Of a stretch of DNA of 64,000 bases, positions 18,486 through 26,842 are shown piece after piece. The notes below the pieces were generated by a model. That model was given only the letters and a program-made list of their open reading frames with translations. It was not told where the DNA came from and ran no database searches. Source of the DNA: Phaeobacter sp. J2-8. GTDB lineage: Bacteria; Pseudomonadota; Alphaproteobacteria; Rhodobacterales; Rhodobacteraceae. The DNA lies in the NCBI RefSeq assembly GCF_022867865.1, contig NZ_JALIEC010000003.1, positions 636,285 through 700,284 on the forward strand. The letters run 5' to 3'. Position 1 is the first letter of the stretch. Each line of letters begins with the position of its first letter. A program made the translations under genes and the position numbers.

Positions 18486-19838
18486 ATGAGGCGGGACATC
18501 TACAGGGCAAATCGGGCGGCAGGGCTTCTGCCGTGTCTGTTGGTATTGGCGGGCTGTATGTCCGATGGCGACGGCGCGGGTAATTCCGTGACGCGGTTTT
18601 TGCAATCCAAACCGATGTTGAACGGGTCAGCAGAGCAGGGCGGCGAAGCCGACACTGCTGCTGCGGCGGAAAAACGGGGGGTGGCGTCACCGATCATTGC
18701 CACCTTGCAGGAGCGGCGCAGCATCCTTGATCCGGCATCGCCTTATGGCGCGGTGGCGGGCGCGGTCATGGCCTCTTCTGCGCGCACCGCAGAAGCAGAG
18801 CTGCGCGCAGCGCGCCTGCGGGCGCAGGCGGCCTCCAAGAATTGGCTGCCGTCGATTGGTCCCAACATCTCTCTGAATTCGATGGGGGAATTCGTCACAT
18901 CGCTGTTCATCGAACAGGTGATCTATGACAACGGCCGCAAAAAGGCCGAACGTGATTTGGCCGCCCATGACGTGGAATTTGCCGCCGTGACCCTGTCACA
19001 AGACAGCAACACCCGGGTGCATGACGCGCTGGGGCTGTATCTGGCCGCAGAAGAAGGCCGGGAAAAGATCACCGTGGCCGACAGATCGCTGGAGGATATG
19101 GGCCATTTTGAATGGGTGATGAACGAACGCGTGCAGGGCGGTGTTTCTGACCGGTCCGATCTGAACATCATTCGCCAGAAGCTGGCCGAAATCCGGTCGC
19201 AACGCGATACCGCGCTGGGCGATTCCCGCGCGGCGCTGGCGGAACTGGCGGCCATGGCCGGGCATCCGTTGGAGGAGCTGCGCGGCGTTCCGGCGCTTCG
19301 GGTCGAAGCAGAAGGCACAGAGCCGCTGACGGTCCTCAAGGCGAAGGCCGATCGGGATCGCAGCATCGCAGAAGCCAAGATCGCCCGTGCCGGTCATCTT
19401 CCGGGGCTCAAGGCCGGGGGAACCGTGTCCGGCGACAATTCCGATTTTGGTCTCTCGCTGGCGGCGGATCAACTTCTGGGTCTGGGCACCGGTGCCAGCC
19501 TCAAGGCGATTGAGGCCGCCAAGGAGGCCGCAGGCCGCAAGGTCACCCAAGCCGATGAAGACGCCCGGCGCAAAATCTCTGCCTTGCGCCAACGCGAGGT
19601 GGCGCTGGCCCGGCAATTGACCGATGCAAACACCTTGGCGCGGCAGGCCAAACATAACCTTGATCTCTTTCAGGCCCAGTATGAGGCCGGGGCGCGACAG
19701 GTGATGGATGTGGTTGGTGTCTATGAAACATGGGCGCGGCAAAGCGGGGCGGCGATCACGCTGAAATATGATCTGGCGCGAGTGCAGATTTCACTGGCGC
19801 GGGCCTATGGGTTGCTGGCCAACGGGTCCGAGATATGA
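18486..19838 (+). CDS. TolC family outer-membrane protein (type I secretion)
   Basis: Outer-membrane channel component of the type I secretion system, 450 residues. A lipoprotein-like N-terminus (basic residues, then LLPCLLVLAGC with the lipobox cysteine near residue 24) leads into two TolC-type helical repeats: LRAARLRAQAASKNWLPSIG near 100 and KAKADRDRSIAEAKIARAGHLPGLK near 280. The ATG at 18486 gives this signal sequence, whereas the longer open frame from 18387 would overlap the adhesin stop. It follows the adhesin by 88 bp and overlaps the ABC gene by 4 bp. Confidence 0.88.
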   Translation: MRRDIYRANRAAGLLPCLLVLAGCMSDGDGAGNSVTRFLQSKPMLNGSAEQGGEADTAAAAEKRGVASPIIATLQERRSILDPASPYGAVAGAVMASSARTAEAELRAARLRAQAASKNWLPSIGPNISLNSMGEFVTSLFIEQVIYDNGRKKAERDLAAHDVEFAAVTLSQDSNTRVHDALGLYLAAEEGREKITVADRSLEDMGHFEWVMNERVQGGVSDRSDLNIIRQKLAEIRSQRDTALGDSRAALAELAAMAGHPLEELRGVPALRVEAEGTEPLTVLKAKADRDRSIAEAKIARAGHLPGLKAGGTVSGDNSDFGLSLAADQLLGLGTGASLKAIEAAKEAAGRKVTQADEDARRKISALRQREVALARQLTDANTLARQAKHNLDLFQAQYEAGARQVMDVVGVYETWARQSGAAITLKYDLARVQISLARAYGLLANGSEI

Positions 19839-22168
19839 GCCGCTGGTTGAAATCCGTGGGTGGGCGCAAAGCCAGCCCCACGCCCTTGCGTGCGGTGGCG
19901 TCTGATCCGGTGATGACCGCACCAAAAAACGAGACAAGATCAAAAACCGCGGACACGGTACCGGCAAAACAGGTGAAGCATGATCGGGCGGCACAGGAAC
20001 AGCGGGTCAAATCGCGCGCGTTGCTGATGCGGACCTATGCCGGGCTCTTGGGCTGTGATGTGGTGGTTCAGGATCTGGAACAGGCGTTGCAGGCAAAGCT
20101 TGGGCCAGAGGGTGACATTGATGCCGCCCTGATGGCTGCGGCGCTTGGGGCCAACGGGGTTGCGGCCAAGGTGGACCCCGAGCCGACACTTTCCGTTGAC
20201 ATCTGGCTGGCGCTGGCATGGATGACCTCCGGGCAATGGGTGCTGGTGCTGGGGCAGGACGGCGATGTGGTCCATCTGTTCGACACAAGCTTTCCCGACA
20301 ACCGCGCGCCGGTGCCGCTGGCGGAATTCACGCCCTATTTTGCCGGACGTCTGGTGCGGGCCGATGCGGCCTCTGCGGTGCCCGCGCGGACCACAGCTGA
20401 GCAGGGCGATGGCCCCGCGCGTGATCCCAACCAGACCCCGGGTCAATCCGCCGGCGCCCATAGTGGCCAATCCAAGGGCCATTGGTTCTGGGGACAGTTT
20501 CCCAAATTCTCGCGTTATTTTGGCGAGGTTGCACTTGGGTCTTTGGTGGCGAACCTTCTGGCCGTTGCTGTCGCGCTGTTTTCGCTTCAGGTCTATGACC
20601 GGGTGATCCCGCATCAGAGCGAAGCCACACTCTGGGTGCTGGCGGCGGGGGCCGGCTTTGCCTTGCTGCTGGAGGCGGCGTTGAAACTGGCGCGGGCGCG
20701 GTTGATTGACGGCGCCGGGCGGCAGATCGAATTGAACGTGCAGACCCTGTTGATGAACCGGATTCTGGGGATGCGGTCGGATATGCCGGGGCGGTCCCCG
20801 TCGTCGCTTTTTGCGTCGATGCGCGAATTTTCCTCGGTACGAGAGTTCTTTACCGCCTCCAGCGTTGGTGCGGTGGCGGATATTCCGTTTGTGTTCATCT
20901 TCCTGCTGCTTGTGGCGTCGATCGCGGGCAATGTGGTCTGGGTGTTGATCCTTGGCGGTGTGCTGATGGTGTTGCCGTCGGTGTTCCTGCAAAAACGCAT
21001 GATCCGACTGACGCAGGAAATGCAGGGCGCCTCGACCAAGGCATCGCGGCTGTTGCATGAGGCCGTGTCGGAACTGGACACGATCAAGACACAGCGCGGC
21101 GAAGACCGGTTTCGCCGTCTTTGGCTGGAACTGACGACGTTGCAATCGCTGAAGTCTTCGGATCAGCGGCGGCTGGCTTCTGCGCTGACATTCTGGAGCC
21201 AGGGCGTGCAGCAGGCCACATATGTCTGCGCGGTGATTGCCGGCACATATCTGGTGTTTCAGGGGCAGTTCACCGTGGGTTCGATCATTGCCACCGGCAT
21301 TCTGACCGGGCGCACGCTGGCCCCGTTGACGCAACTTGCGTCGACCATGGCGCGTTGGGGCAATGTGCGCGCGGCGTTGGAAGGGTTGGACGGGGTGGCG
21401 CTGGCGCCGCAGGATCAGGATCCCGCCCGCAGCTATCTGCGCCGTGACCGGCTGGACGGCGGGTTTGAAATCCGCGAAGTCACCTATCGCTATGAAGAAG
21501 ATGCACCGGCGGTGTTGGACATTCCCGGCATTGGCATCACGCCCGGCCAGAAAATTGCGGTGTTGGGGGCCAATGGGTCCGGCAAATCCACATTGCTGAA
21601 ATTGATGAGCGGGCTTTATGCGCCGACCAGTGGCCGTATCCTGCTGGATGGCACGGATATGGGCCAGATCGCGCCGCGCGACATTCGCCGCTCGGTTGGG
21701 TATCTGGGTCAGGATGTGCGGCTGTTTTCCGGCACGCTGCGCGACAACCTGAACCTGAACATGCTGGAACAGGACGACGGGCGGCTGTTCGAGGCTTTGG
21801 ATTTCGCCGGGCTTGGACAATTCGTGAAAAGCCACCCCAAGGGGCTGGATCTGGAGATCCGCGACGGCGGATCGGGCCTGTCCATCGGGCAGCGCCAGTC
21901 GATTGGCTGGGCACGGTTGTGGTTGCAGGATCCGGTGGTCTGTCTTCTGGATGAACCCACGGCGGCGCTGGATCAAACGTTGGAAAAGACGTTGATTTCC
22001 CGGCTGGAAACCTGGCTTGAGGGGCGCACCGCGCTGATTGCCACCCACCGGGTGCCCATCCTGTCGCTGGCCACGCGCACCATGGTGCTGCAAAACGGCC
22101 GCATGGCTGTGGATGGGCCGCGCGACAAGGTTCTGGAACATCTGACCAACACGCGGGGGGCATCGTGA
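19835..22168 (+). CDS. Type I secretion system permease/ATPase
   Basis: Inner-membrane ABC exporter that energises adhesin secretion, 777 residues. Residues ~60-180 resemble a degenerate C39-like peptidase domain without an evident catalytic cysteine, as in HlyB/LapB-type exporters that bind but do not cleave the cargo. The membrane domain covers ~225-500. The nucleotide-binding domain has Walker A GANGSGKST near residue 580, signature LSIGQRQ near 686 and Walker B VVCLLDEPTAALD near 707. The ATG overlaps the TolC-like stop (ATGA). Housekeeping lipid exporters lack the N-terminal domain, which supports secretion. Confidence 0.95.
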   Translation: MSRWLKSVGGRKASPTPLRAVASDPVMTAPKNETRSKTADTVPAKQVKHDRAAQEQRVKSRALLMRTYAGLLGCDVVVQDLEQALQAKLGPEGDIDAALMAAALGANGVAAKVDPEPTLSVDIWLALAWMTSGQWVLVLGQDGDVVHLFDTSFPDNRAPVPLAEFTPYFAGRLVRADAASAVPARTTAEQGDGPARDPNQTPGQSAGAHSGQSKGHWFWGQFPKFSRYFGEVALGSLVANLLAVAVALFSLQVYDRVIPHQSEATLWVLAAGAGFALLLEAALKLARARLIDGAGRQIELNVQTLLMNRILGMRSDMPGRSPSSLFASMREFSSVREFFTASSVGAVADIPFVFIFLLLVASIAGNVVWVLILGGVLMVLPSVFLQKRMIRLTQEMQGASTKASRLLHEAVSELDTIKTQRGEDRFRRLWLELTTLQSLKSSDQRRLASALTFWSQGVQQATYVCAVIAGTYLVFQGQFTVGSIIATGILTGRTLAPLTQLASTMARWGNVRAALEGLDGVALAPQDQDPARSYLRRDRLDGGFEIREVTYRYEEDAPAVLDIPGIGITPGQKIAVLGANGSGKSTLLKLMSGLYAPTSGRILLDGTDMGQIAPRDIRRSVGYLGQDVRLFSGTLRDNLNLNMLEQDDGRLFEALDFAGLGQFVKSHPKGLDLEIRDGGSGLSIGQRQSIGWARLWLQDPVVCLLDEPTAALDQTLEKTLISRLETWLEGRTALIATHRVPILSLATRTMVLQNGRMAVDGPRDKVLEHLTNTRGAS

Positions 22169-23355
22169 TGGCTGCGTCTGCGACCAATATTTCGGGCTTT
22201 GCCGGTCGTCAGCTGCGGGGGCCCTCGTTGACGATCTGGCTTTGCGGGGTCACGGTTCTGGTGTTTGTCCTTTGGGCGGCCTTTGCCTGGATTGACGAGA
22301 TCGTGCGGGCCGATGGCGAGATCATTTCGTCGTCGCGGCCCCAGATCATTCAGAACCTCGAAGGCGGGATTCTGGCCGAACTGATGGTGAAAGAGGGCGA
22401 TGTCGTGATGCAGGGCGATATGCTCGCCCGTCTGCATGCCACCCAGTTCCAATCTTCGGTTGATGATCTTCAGGATCAGATCGCAGCACTGGAAATTCGC
22501 CGCATCCGGCTTGAGGCCGAAATGGACGGTGCCAAGGAATTCGAGGTGCCAGCCGATCTGATTGTCCGGCTGCCCGAAATGGTGGCGTCGGAACGCGTGC
22601 TGTTGGCGGCCCGGCAGGGGGACTATGTCAGCCGCCGGGACGGTGCCGAGCTGGTGTTGGAACAAGCTGCCAGCGAATTGCAGCTGATGGAGAACATGCT
22701 GGCGAAAGAGGTGGTTGCCCTGATCGAAGTGACCCGCGCCCGCAAGGCACATGCGGATGCGAAAGTGCGCTATAACGAGGTGATCACCCAAACCGAGCTT
22801 GAGCGCGCACAGGGCTATTCCGATACTCTGAAAGAGTTGGCGACGCTGAAACAGACCCTGAAATCCAGCCTGGATCAATTGAACCGCACCACGTTGCGTT
22901 CGCCGATGCATGGTATGGTCAACAATCTGTCGGTCACCACGATTGGCGGCGTTGTCCGCCCCGGCGAAGAAATCCTGCAAATCATTCCGCTGGACGAGGA
23001 ATTGTTTGTCGAGGCCCAGGTGCGCCCCGAAGACATCGCCAATATCCGCCGGGGGCAGGCAGCCACGGTCAAGCTGTCCGCCTATGATTACACGATCTAT
23101 GGTACGTTGAAGGGGCAGGTGGATTTCATTTCTGCGGATACCTTCAAGGATGATCGCGTGCGCGAAGCCGAGCAGGACCCGCATTACAAGGTGACCCTGC
23201 GCGTTGATATGTCGAGCCTGACCGACCGCCAGGCGCAGATCGAGATCCGCCCCGGCATGCAGGCCCAGGTAGAATTGCACACCGGCGAAAAGACCGTGCT
23301 GCAATATCTCTTGAAACCGCTCTACAAGAGCCGCGAGGCTTTGCGCGAACCCTGA
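22168..23355 (+). CDS. HlyD family type I secretion periplasmic adaptor
   Basis: Membrane-fusion protein linking the inner-membrane exporter to the outer-membrane channel, ~395 residues. A single N-terminal membrane segment (LTIWLCGVTVLVFVLWAAFA, residues ~22-42) precedes the lipoyl/barrel-sandwich half ADGEIISSSRPQIIQNLEGG, a long coiled-coil region (~90-240) and the returning half RSPMHGMVNNLSVTTIGGVV near 253. The ATG at 22168 overlaps the exporter stop (TGATG); GTG at 22165 is the alternative start. It completes the adhesin plus type I secretion operon. Confidence 0.95.
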   Translation: MAASATNISGFAGRQLRGPSLTIWLCGVTVLVFVLWAAFAWIDEIVRADGEIISSSRPQIIQNLEGGILAELMVKEGDVVMQGDMLARLHATQFQSSVDDLQDQIAALEIRRIRLEAEMDGAKEFEVPADLIVRLPEMVASERVLLAARQGDYVSRRDGAELVLEQAASELQLMENMLAKEVVALIEVTRARKAHADAKVRYNEVITQTELERAQGYSDTLKELATLKQTLKSSLDQLNRTTLRSPMHGMVNNLSVTTIGGVVRPGEEILQIIPLDEELFVEAQVRPEDIANIRRGQAATVKLSAYDYTIYGTLKGQVDFISADTFKDDRVREAEQDPHYKVTLRVDMSSLTDRQAQIEIRPGMQAQVELHTGEKTVLQYLLKPLYKSREALREP

Positions 23356-23368
23356 TTGATTTCAATGT

Positions 23369-23384
23369 GCCTCCTTGCGGAGGC
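23369..23384 (+). terminator. Hairpin after the secretion operon
   Basis: GCCTCC-TTGC-GGAGGC forms a compact 6-bp stem with a stable 4-base loop, 14 bp after the adaptor stop. There is no T tract, so termination is plausible but not certain. Confidence 0.4.
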
Positions 23385-23488
23385 GCAGTATCTTGGTGTT
23401 TGTGGCGACATGAGCCCCGGGGTTCGACTGTCCGCGCTTTTGGCGGCGGCGGCATGCGTATTTTTCAAGAGAAGAAGATTGGGACCAG

Positions 23489-23977
23489 ATGGTTTGTGAA
23501 TTATGTGATGCACCAGAGGCGGTTGCCGTTGGCGAGGTGCAGCTCTGTACGACATGTGCGGCCGGTTTGGCGGGGGATGTCAGCGACGATCCACATTGGC
23601 AATGTTTGCACGGCGCGGTTTGGGCCGAGCGGCCAGAGGTGCAATTGGCGGCGGCACGGATCCTGGTGAAGCTGGAGGCTCCTTGGGCGCAGGAGGTTCT
23701 GGCCATGGGGGCCTTGCCCGAAGCGGTTCTGGCAGAAGCCGAGGGCGGCGCGGTGCCGCAGGTCTTGCATCGCGACACCAATGGTGTGGTCCTTGCGGCG
23801 GGTGATACGGTTGTGTTGATCAAGGATCTGCCGGTCAAGGGCGCCGGGTTCACCGCAAAACGCGGCACTGCTGTGCGGGGGATTTCGCTGGTGGCTGAGA
23901 ATGCCGGGCATATCGAGGGCCGGGTCGACGGCCAGCGCATTGTGATCTTGACCGAATTTGTAAAACGGCAGGGGTGA
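23489..23977 (+). CDS. PhnA/YjdM-type zinc-ribbon protein
   Basis: Small cytoplasmic protein of 162 residues of the PhnA (YjdM) family. A single zinc ribbon is visible at the N-terminus (CELC near residues 3-6 and CTTC near 20-23), and the C-terminal ~70 residues form the conserved SH3-like PhnA domain (GDTVVLIKDLPVKGAGFTAK, RVDGQRIVILTEFVKR). Despite the historical alkylphosphonate label, the family is not an established phosphonoacetate hydrolase and its role is unclear. It stands alone, convergent with dtd and separated by only 5 bp. The start at 23489 follows AAGAGAAGAAG. Confidence 0.85.
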   Translation: MVCELCDAPEAVAVGEVQLCTTCAAGLAGDVSDDPHWQCLHGAVWAERPEVQLAAARILVKLEAPWAQEVLAMGALPEAVLAEAEGGAVPQVLHRDTNGVVLAAGDTVVLIKDLPVKGAGFTAKRGTAVRGISLVAENAGHIEGRVDGQRIVILTEFVKRQG

Positions 23978-23982
23978 TCCCC

Positions 23983-24423
23983 CTAGCCGTCGGTATCCAG
24001 CGGGATTGTCACCGGGCCGTCGTTGATCAGGCTGACCTGCATGTTGGCGCCGAATTGGCCGGTTTCGACGGTGATGCCTTCGCCGCGCAGCGCCTCGGCG
24101 AAGGCGAGGTACAGCGTTTCCCCAATGTCGGGCGGGGCAGCGGCGGAAAACCCGGGCCGATTGCCGCGCCGACAATCCGCAGCGAGGGTGAATTGGCTGA
24201 TCACCAGGGCGGACCCGTTGATATCGCGCAGCGCACGGTTCATCTTGCCGGTCTCATCCGGGAAAATCCGCAGGCGGGCGGTTTTGGCCGATTTTTCCGC
24301 GTCGGCTGTGGTGTCGCCCTGCATGGCACAGATCAGGATCATCAGGCCGGGGCCGCATTGGCCGATGCGCTGGCCATCGACCCGGACAGCGGCCTCTGAC
24401 ACCCGTTGCAGGACCGCTCTCAT
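23983..24423 (-). CDS. dtd: D-aminoacyl-tRNA deacylase
   Basis: Hydrolyses D-aminoacyl-tRNA to recycle tRNA and keep D-amino acids out of proteins. The 146-residue protein starts [17 protein letters not shown], as the family does, and carries the two active-site motifs SQFTL (residues ~77-81) and the [11 protein letters not shown] segment near 87-97 (the usual Gly-cisPro region shows as RPGF). The start overlaps the sugar kinase stop by 4 bp, so the two are co-transcribed, with dtd last. Length is normal. Confidence 0.95.
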   Translation of the reverse strand: MRAVLQRVSEAAVRVDGQRIGQCGPGLMILICAMQGDTTADAEKSAKTARLRIFPDETGKMNRALRDINGSALVISQFTLAADCRRGNRPGFSAAAPPDIGETLYLAFAEALRGEGITVETGQFGANMQVSLINDGPVTIPLDTDG

Positions 24424-25330
24424 GCCAGTTCGTGTGACCAGGGCGGATTGGCGCCCGCGCGGCTGACGGTGATGGCGGCTGCGCGCATGCCGAGTTCGAT
24501 GGCAGGTTTCAAAGCGTCGAGATCTGCGGCGGCAAAGGCGGCTTTGTCCGCAAGTCCCGATTGGTGCAATCCGGCCAACATGCCGGCGTTGAACGTATCG
24601 CCCGCGCCCACGGTATCGACCACTTTGGCCTTTTCGGTTGGCAGGTCCAGACTGCCCTTGGCGCTGAGCGCCAGGACTCCTCTGCGCCGCGGGTCATCAG
24701 GACAACGCCGACGCCCTGGTCAATCAGGGCCTGTGGATCGGTGCCGCCGGTCAGCCATTCCAGATCCTCGTCAGAGACCTTGACGATGTCAGCCAGTGCA
24801 ATCATCGCGTCCAGTCGGGCCCGATAGCGCGCGGCATCGCGGATGAAGCCGGGGCGGATATTGGGGTCGATCATGATCAGGCGATTGGCGGCCTCCCGGC
24901 TGGCCAAGGCTGCATAGGTGTCGGCGCAGGGTTCGCTGACCAGGCTGATGCCGCCAAAGAACAGCGTTGTCAGCGCCTCGGGCAGGGCGGGCAGATCCGC
25001 GGGATCCATCATCCGGCAGGCGGTGTTTTCGTCGTAAAAGGCATAGGTCGCATGACCGTCTTTCAGCGTGACAAAGGCCAGGGTCGTCGGATTGTCGCTG
25101 CGTGGTGCCAGGCTGCTGTCGACATGGGATGCGGTCAGGTCGGCCTCAAGCAATTGACCAAACAGATCGCGGCTGAGCCCGCCGAAATATCCCGCAGGCG
25201 CCCCCAGTCGGCCCAGCGCGATGGCGGTGTTGTAAACCGCGCCGCCGGTATGAGGGGCGAAGGCCAATTCACCCAACGTGGTTTCGCGGGGCAGCATGTC
25301 GATCAGTGATTCACCGCAGCAAAGGATCAT
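24420..25330 (-). CDS. PfkB family carbohydrate kinase (fructokinase-like), frame broken once
   Basis: Ribokinase-fold sugar kinase of about 303 residues after repair. The N-terminal part has [13 protein letters not shown] and the [15 protein letters not shown] motif near residues 29-43. The catalytic signature [16 protein letters not shown] near residue 240 is in another frame. One base is missing in a GG pair at 24679-24680 (RGAE joins [14 protein letters not shown]), most likely a homopolymer error. The family and the FYDENTACR segment suggest fructose or a related hexose. A LacI-type near-palindrome lies ~67 bp upstream, suggesting sugar-responsive control by a regulator outside this window. 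Dtd follows with a 4-bp overlap. Confidence 0.88.
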
Positions 25331-25396
25331 GGGATATTCCTGTTCGGGCCCGGAAGGCCGGGGTCAGATGTGAGTGCGCCACTTTTTGCGCCCATT

Positions 25397-25410
25397 TGTT
25401 TGCGCTAACA
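25397..25410. promoter_or_regulatory. LacI-type operator-like near-palindrome upstream of the sugar kinase
   Basis: TGTTTGCGCTAACA is a 14-bp dyad with a central GCGC and one mismatched pair. It closely resembles the TGTTAGCGCTAACA type of LacI-family operator. It lies 67-80 bp upstream of the kinase start on the minus strand. Confidence 0.5.
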
Positions 25411-25516
25411 TGACGTAATTTGCCGTCTGTGGCAAGCGATTGGACCGGATGTGGCCCGGATGTGGCGTCGGGTCGCGGGGCGACATGTACAGGGTGCGCC
25501 GCGCCATGACGCGTGA

Positions 25517-26644
25517 TCATTGTTGTGTCGTGGCCCAGACATAGCCAATCGCCCCCGCGACAATCAATCCGATCACCATGGCAATGGCGATCTTGATGGC
25601 CGACCAAGGGCGTTCGCCCTGTACCCGGCCCGTGCGTCCGTTTACCACAAAGCGATAGGTCTTGCCGCGATATTTGTAGGCCGCCAGCCAGACCGGCAAG
25701 AGAATATGTTTAAAGGTGATGGCGCTGATATCGGTGTTGATGTCATGAATGCGCTGGCGATCGCCGCCAATGTCGAATTTTACGTCGCGCTGGATCATCC
25801 GGTCCATGTGGTTGCGGGCCTCGGCAAAGCCTTCGTCAAGCTCGACCGCATAGCCCTCGGCGCGAAAACCAGCAAGGAATTCAGGGCGATACGGCTCCAG
25901 CTCTGTCAGATCCCAGGGTTCCAGATTGTCGGTATAGCGTTTGGGCAGCGAGCGGGACGCCAACACCAGCACATCGTCAAAAAACCGCGCCACCCGGCCA
26001 GAAACCGAGCGCCAGCGCACCTTTTGGACCCGGCGTGTTTCGGTCTTGCCATTGCGGGTCACGGTGCGGGTTTCGTAATAGACGGTGCCGCGTTCGCCAC
26101 GATAGGCGGATTTGGTATCGGCATCAAAGGTCCAATAGGGGACATAGATGCCGTCCATCTTGCGGCCTTTGCGGGCGTATTCCTGCAACCCGTTGGGGGC
26201 AAACCACAGCTTGCCGAGCCAATCGGTCATCGCCTTGTGGGCGGCGCGTTCCTCTAGCGCAAAGGGCAGCAGGCCACGGGGTTTGATATGGCGGTGCGTG
26301 CCGGTGTCGACGACCACGGGGGTGGCACAGAACGGACATTCGCGGGCGTGATCCACGTCATTGAATTCCACCTGCGCGGCGCAATTGGGGCATTTGGAAA
26401 CACGGGTTTCTTCGATGTCTTCCTGGGGCAATTGCTGGCGTATGGCGGCCTGGAAATCCAGTTCCTTGAGGGCGGCACCGGCCCAGGGTCCAGATTGAAC
26501 CACATCCGTATTGCCGCAATGGTCACATTTCAGCCCGCCGGTGCCGGGATCAAACCGGAAATCCGCGCCGCATTCGTCGCAGGGGAAACGATGCTCAGCC
26601 TCAGGGGCGTCGGGTGGTGGGGGAGGGGAAATGTTGTCGGCCAT
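25517..26644 (-). CDS. Zinc-ribbon membrane protein of the SPFH/TelA module
   Basis: Predicted membrane-anchored protein of 375 residues. Two N-terminal zinc ribbons are visible: CDECG...CDHCG (residues ~18-40) and CPNC...CPFC (~84-108). A middle region (~130-340) includes KMDGIYVPYWTFDADTKSAYRG (in two parts) and LPVWLAAYKYRGKTYRFVVNG (in two parts). The C-terminus carries one membrane helix (IKIAIAMVIGLIVAGAIGYVW). It is often mislabelled as a primosomal protein N'-type or TFIIB-type protein because of the ribbons; no helicase motifs are present. It follows the SPFH gene, separated by two inverted-repeat elements. In Bacillus a zinc-ribbon protein is likewise encoded beside an SPFH protein in the pspA-ydjGHI operon, which supports a membrane-stress role. 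Confidence 0.8.
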   Translation of the reverse strand: MADNISPPPPPDAPEAEHRFPCDECGADFRFDPGTGGLKCDHCGNTDVVQSGPWAGAALKELDFQAAIRQQLPQEDIEETRVSKCPNCAAQVEFNDVDHARECPFCATPVVVDTGTHRHIKPRGLLPFALEERAAHKAMTDWLGKLWFAPNGLQEYARKGRKMDGIYVPYWTFDADTKSAYRGERGTVYYETRTVTRNGKTETRRVQKVRWRSVSGRVARFFDDVLVLASRSLPKRYTDNLEPWDLTELEPYRPEFLAGFRAEGYAVELDEGFAEARNHMDRMIQRDVKFDIGGDRQRIHDINTDISAITFKHILLPVWLAAYKYRGKTYRFVVNGRTGRVQGERPWSAIKIAIAMVIGLIVAGAIGYVWATTQQ

Positions 26645-26742
26645 AAAACGGTATCCCGGGGAATCTATGATCTACCTTAGGGTGGGTGCGCGCCAGACTG
26701 CAACATCGGCGGAGGCAGAGGTATCTGCCAATGCAAAGGCGC

Positions 26743-26808
26743 GGTCCCGGACTTGCTCCGGGACCTCTGTTCAAACCGGCGGTGGAGGTCCCGGATCAAG
26801 TCCGGGAC
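26743..26808. repeat. Pair of inverted REP-like palindromes
   Basis: Two hairpins with the same core lie in opposite orientation between the SPFH and zinc-ribbon genes: 26743-26765 (GGTCCCGGA-CTTGC-TCCGGGACC) and 26788-26808 (GTCCCGGA-TCAAG-TCCGGGAC). The arrangement resembles a BIME-type REP pair. Similar GTCCCGGATCAAGTCCGGGAC palindromes are, to my knowledge, frequent in alphaproteobacterial intergenic regions. Confidence 0.75.
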
Positions 26809-26842
26809 TGCGTCGGTTTGCGGACCGAAAAAACGGGGCGTG

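Noticed and set aside
19940..22141. 733-codon minus-strand open frame within the type I secretion ATPase
   Set aside because: Antisense shadow of a gene with clear Walker motifs; glutamine/histidine/arginine-rich translation without family resemblance.
25517..26644. Primosomal protein N' / helicase assignment
   Set aside because: Only zinc-ribbon similarity is present. There is no Walker A motif or helicase motif, and the protein ends in a membrane helix.
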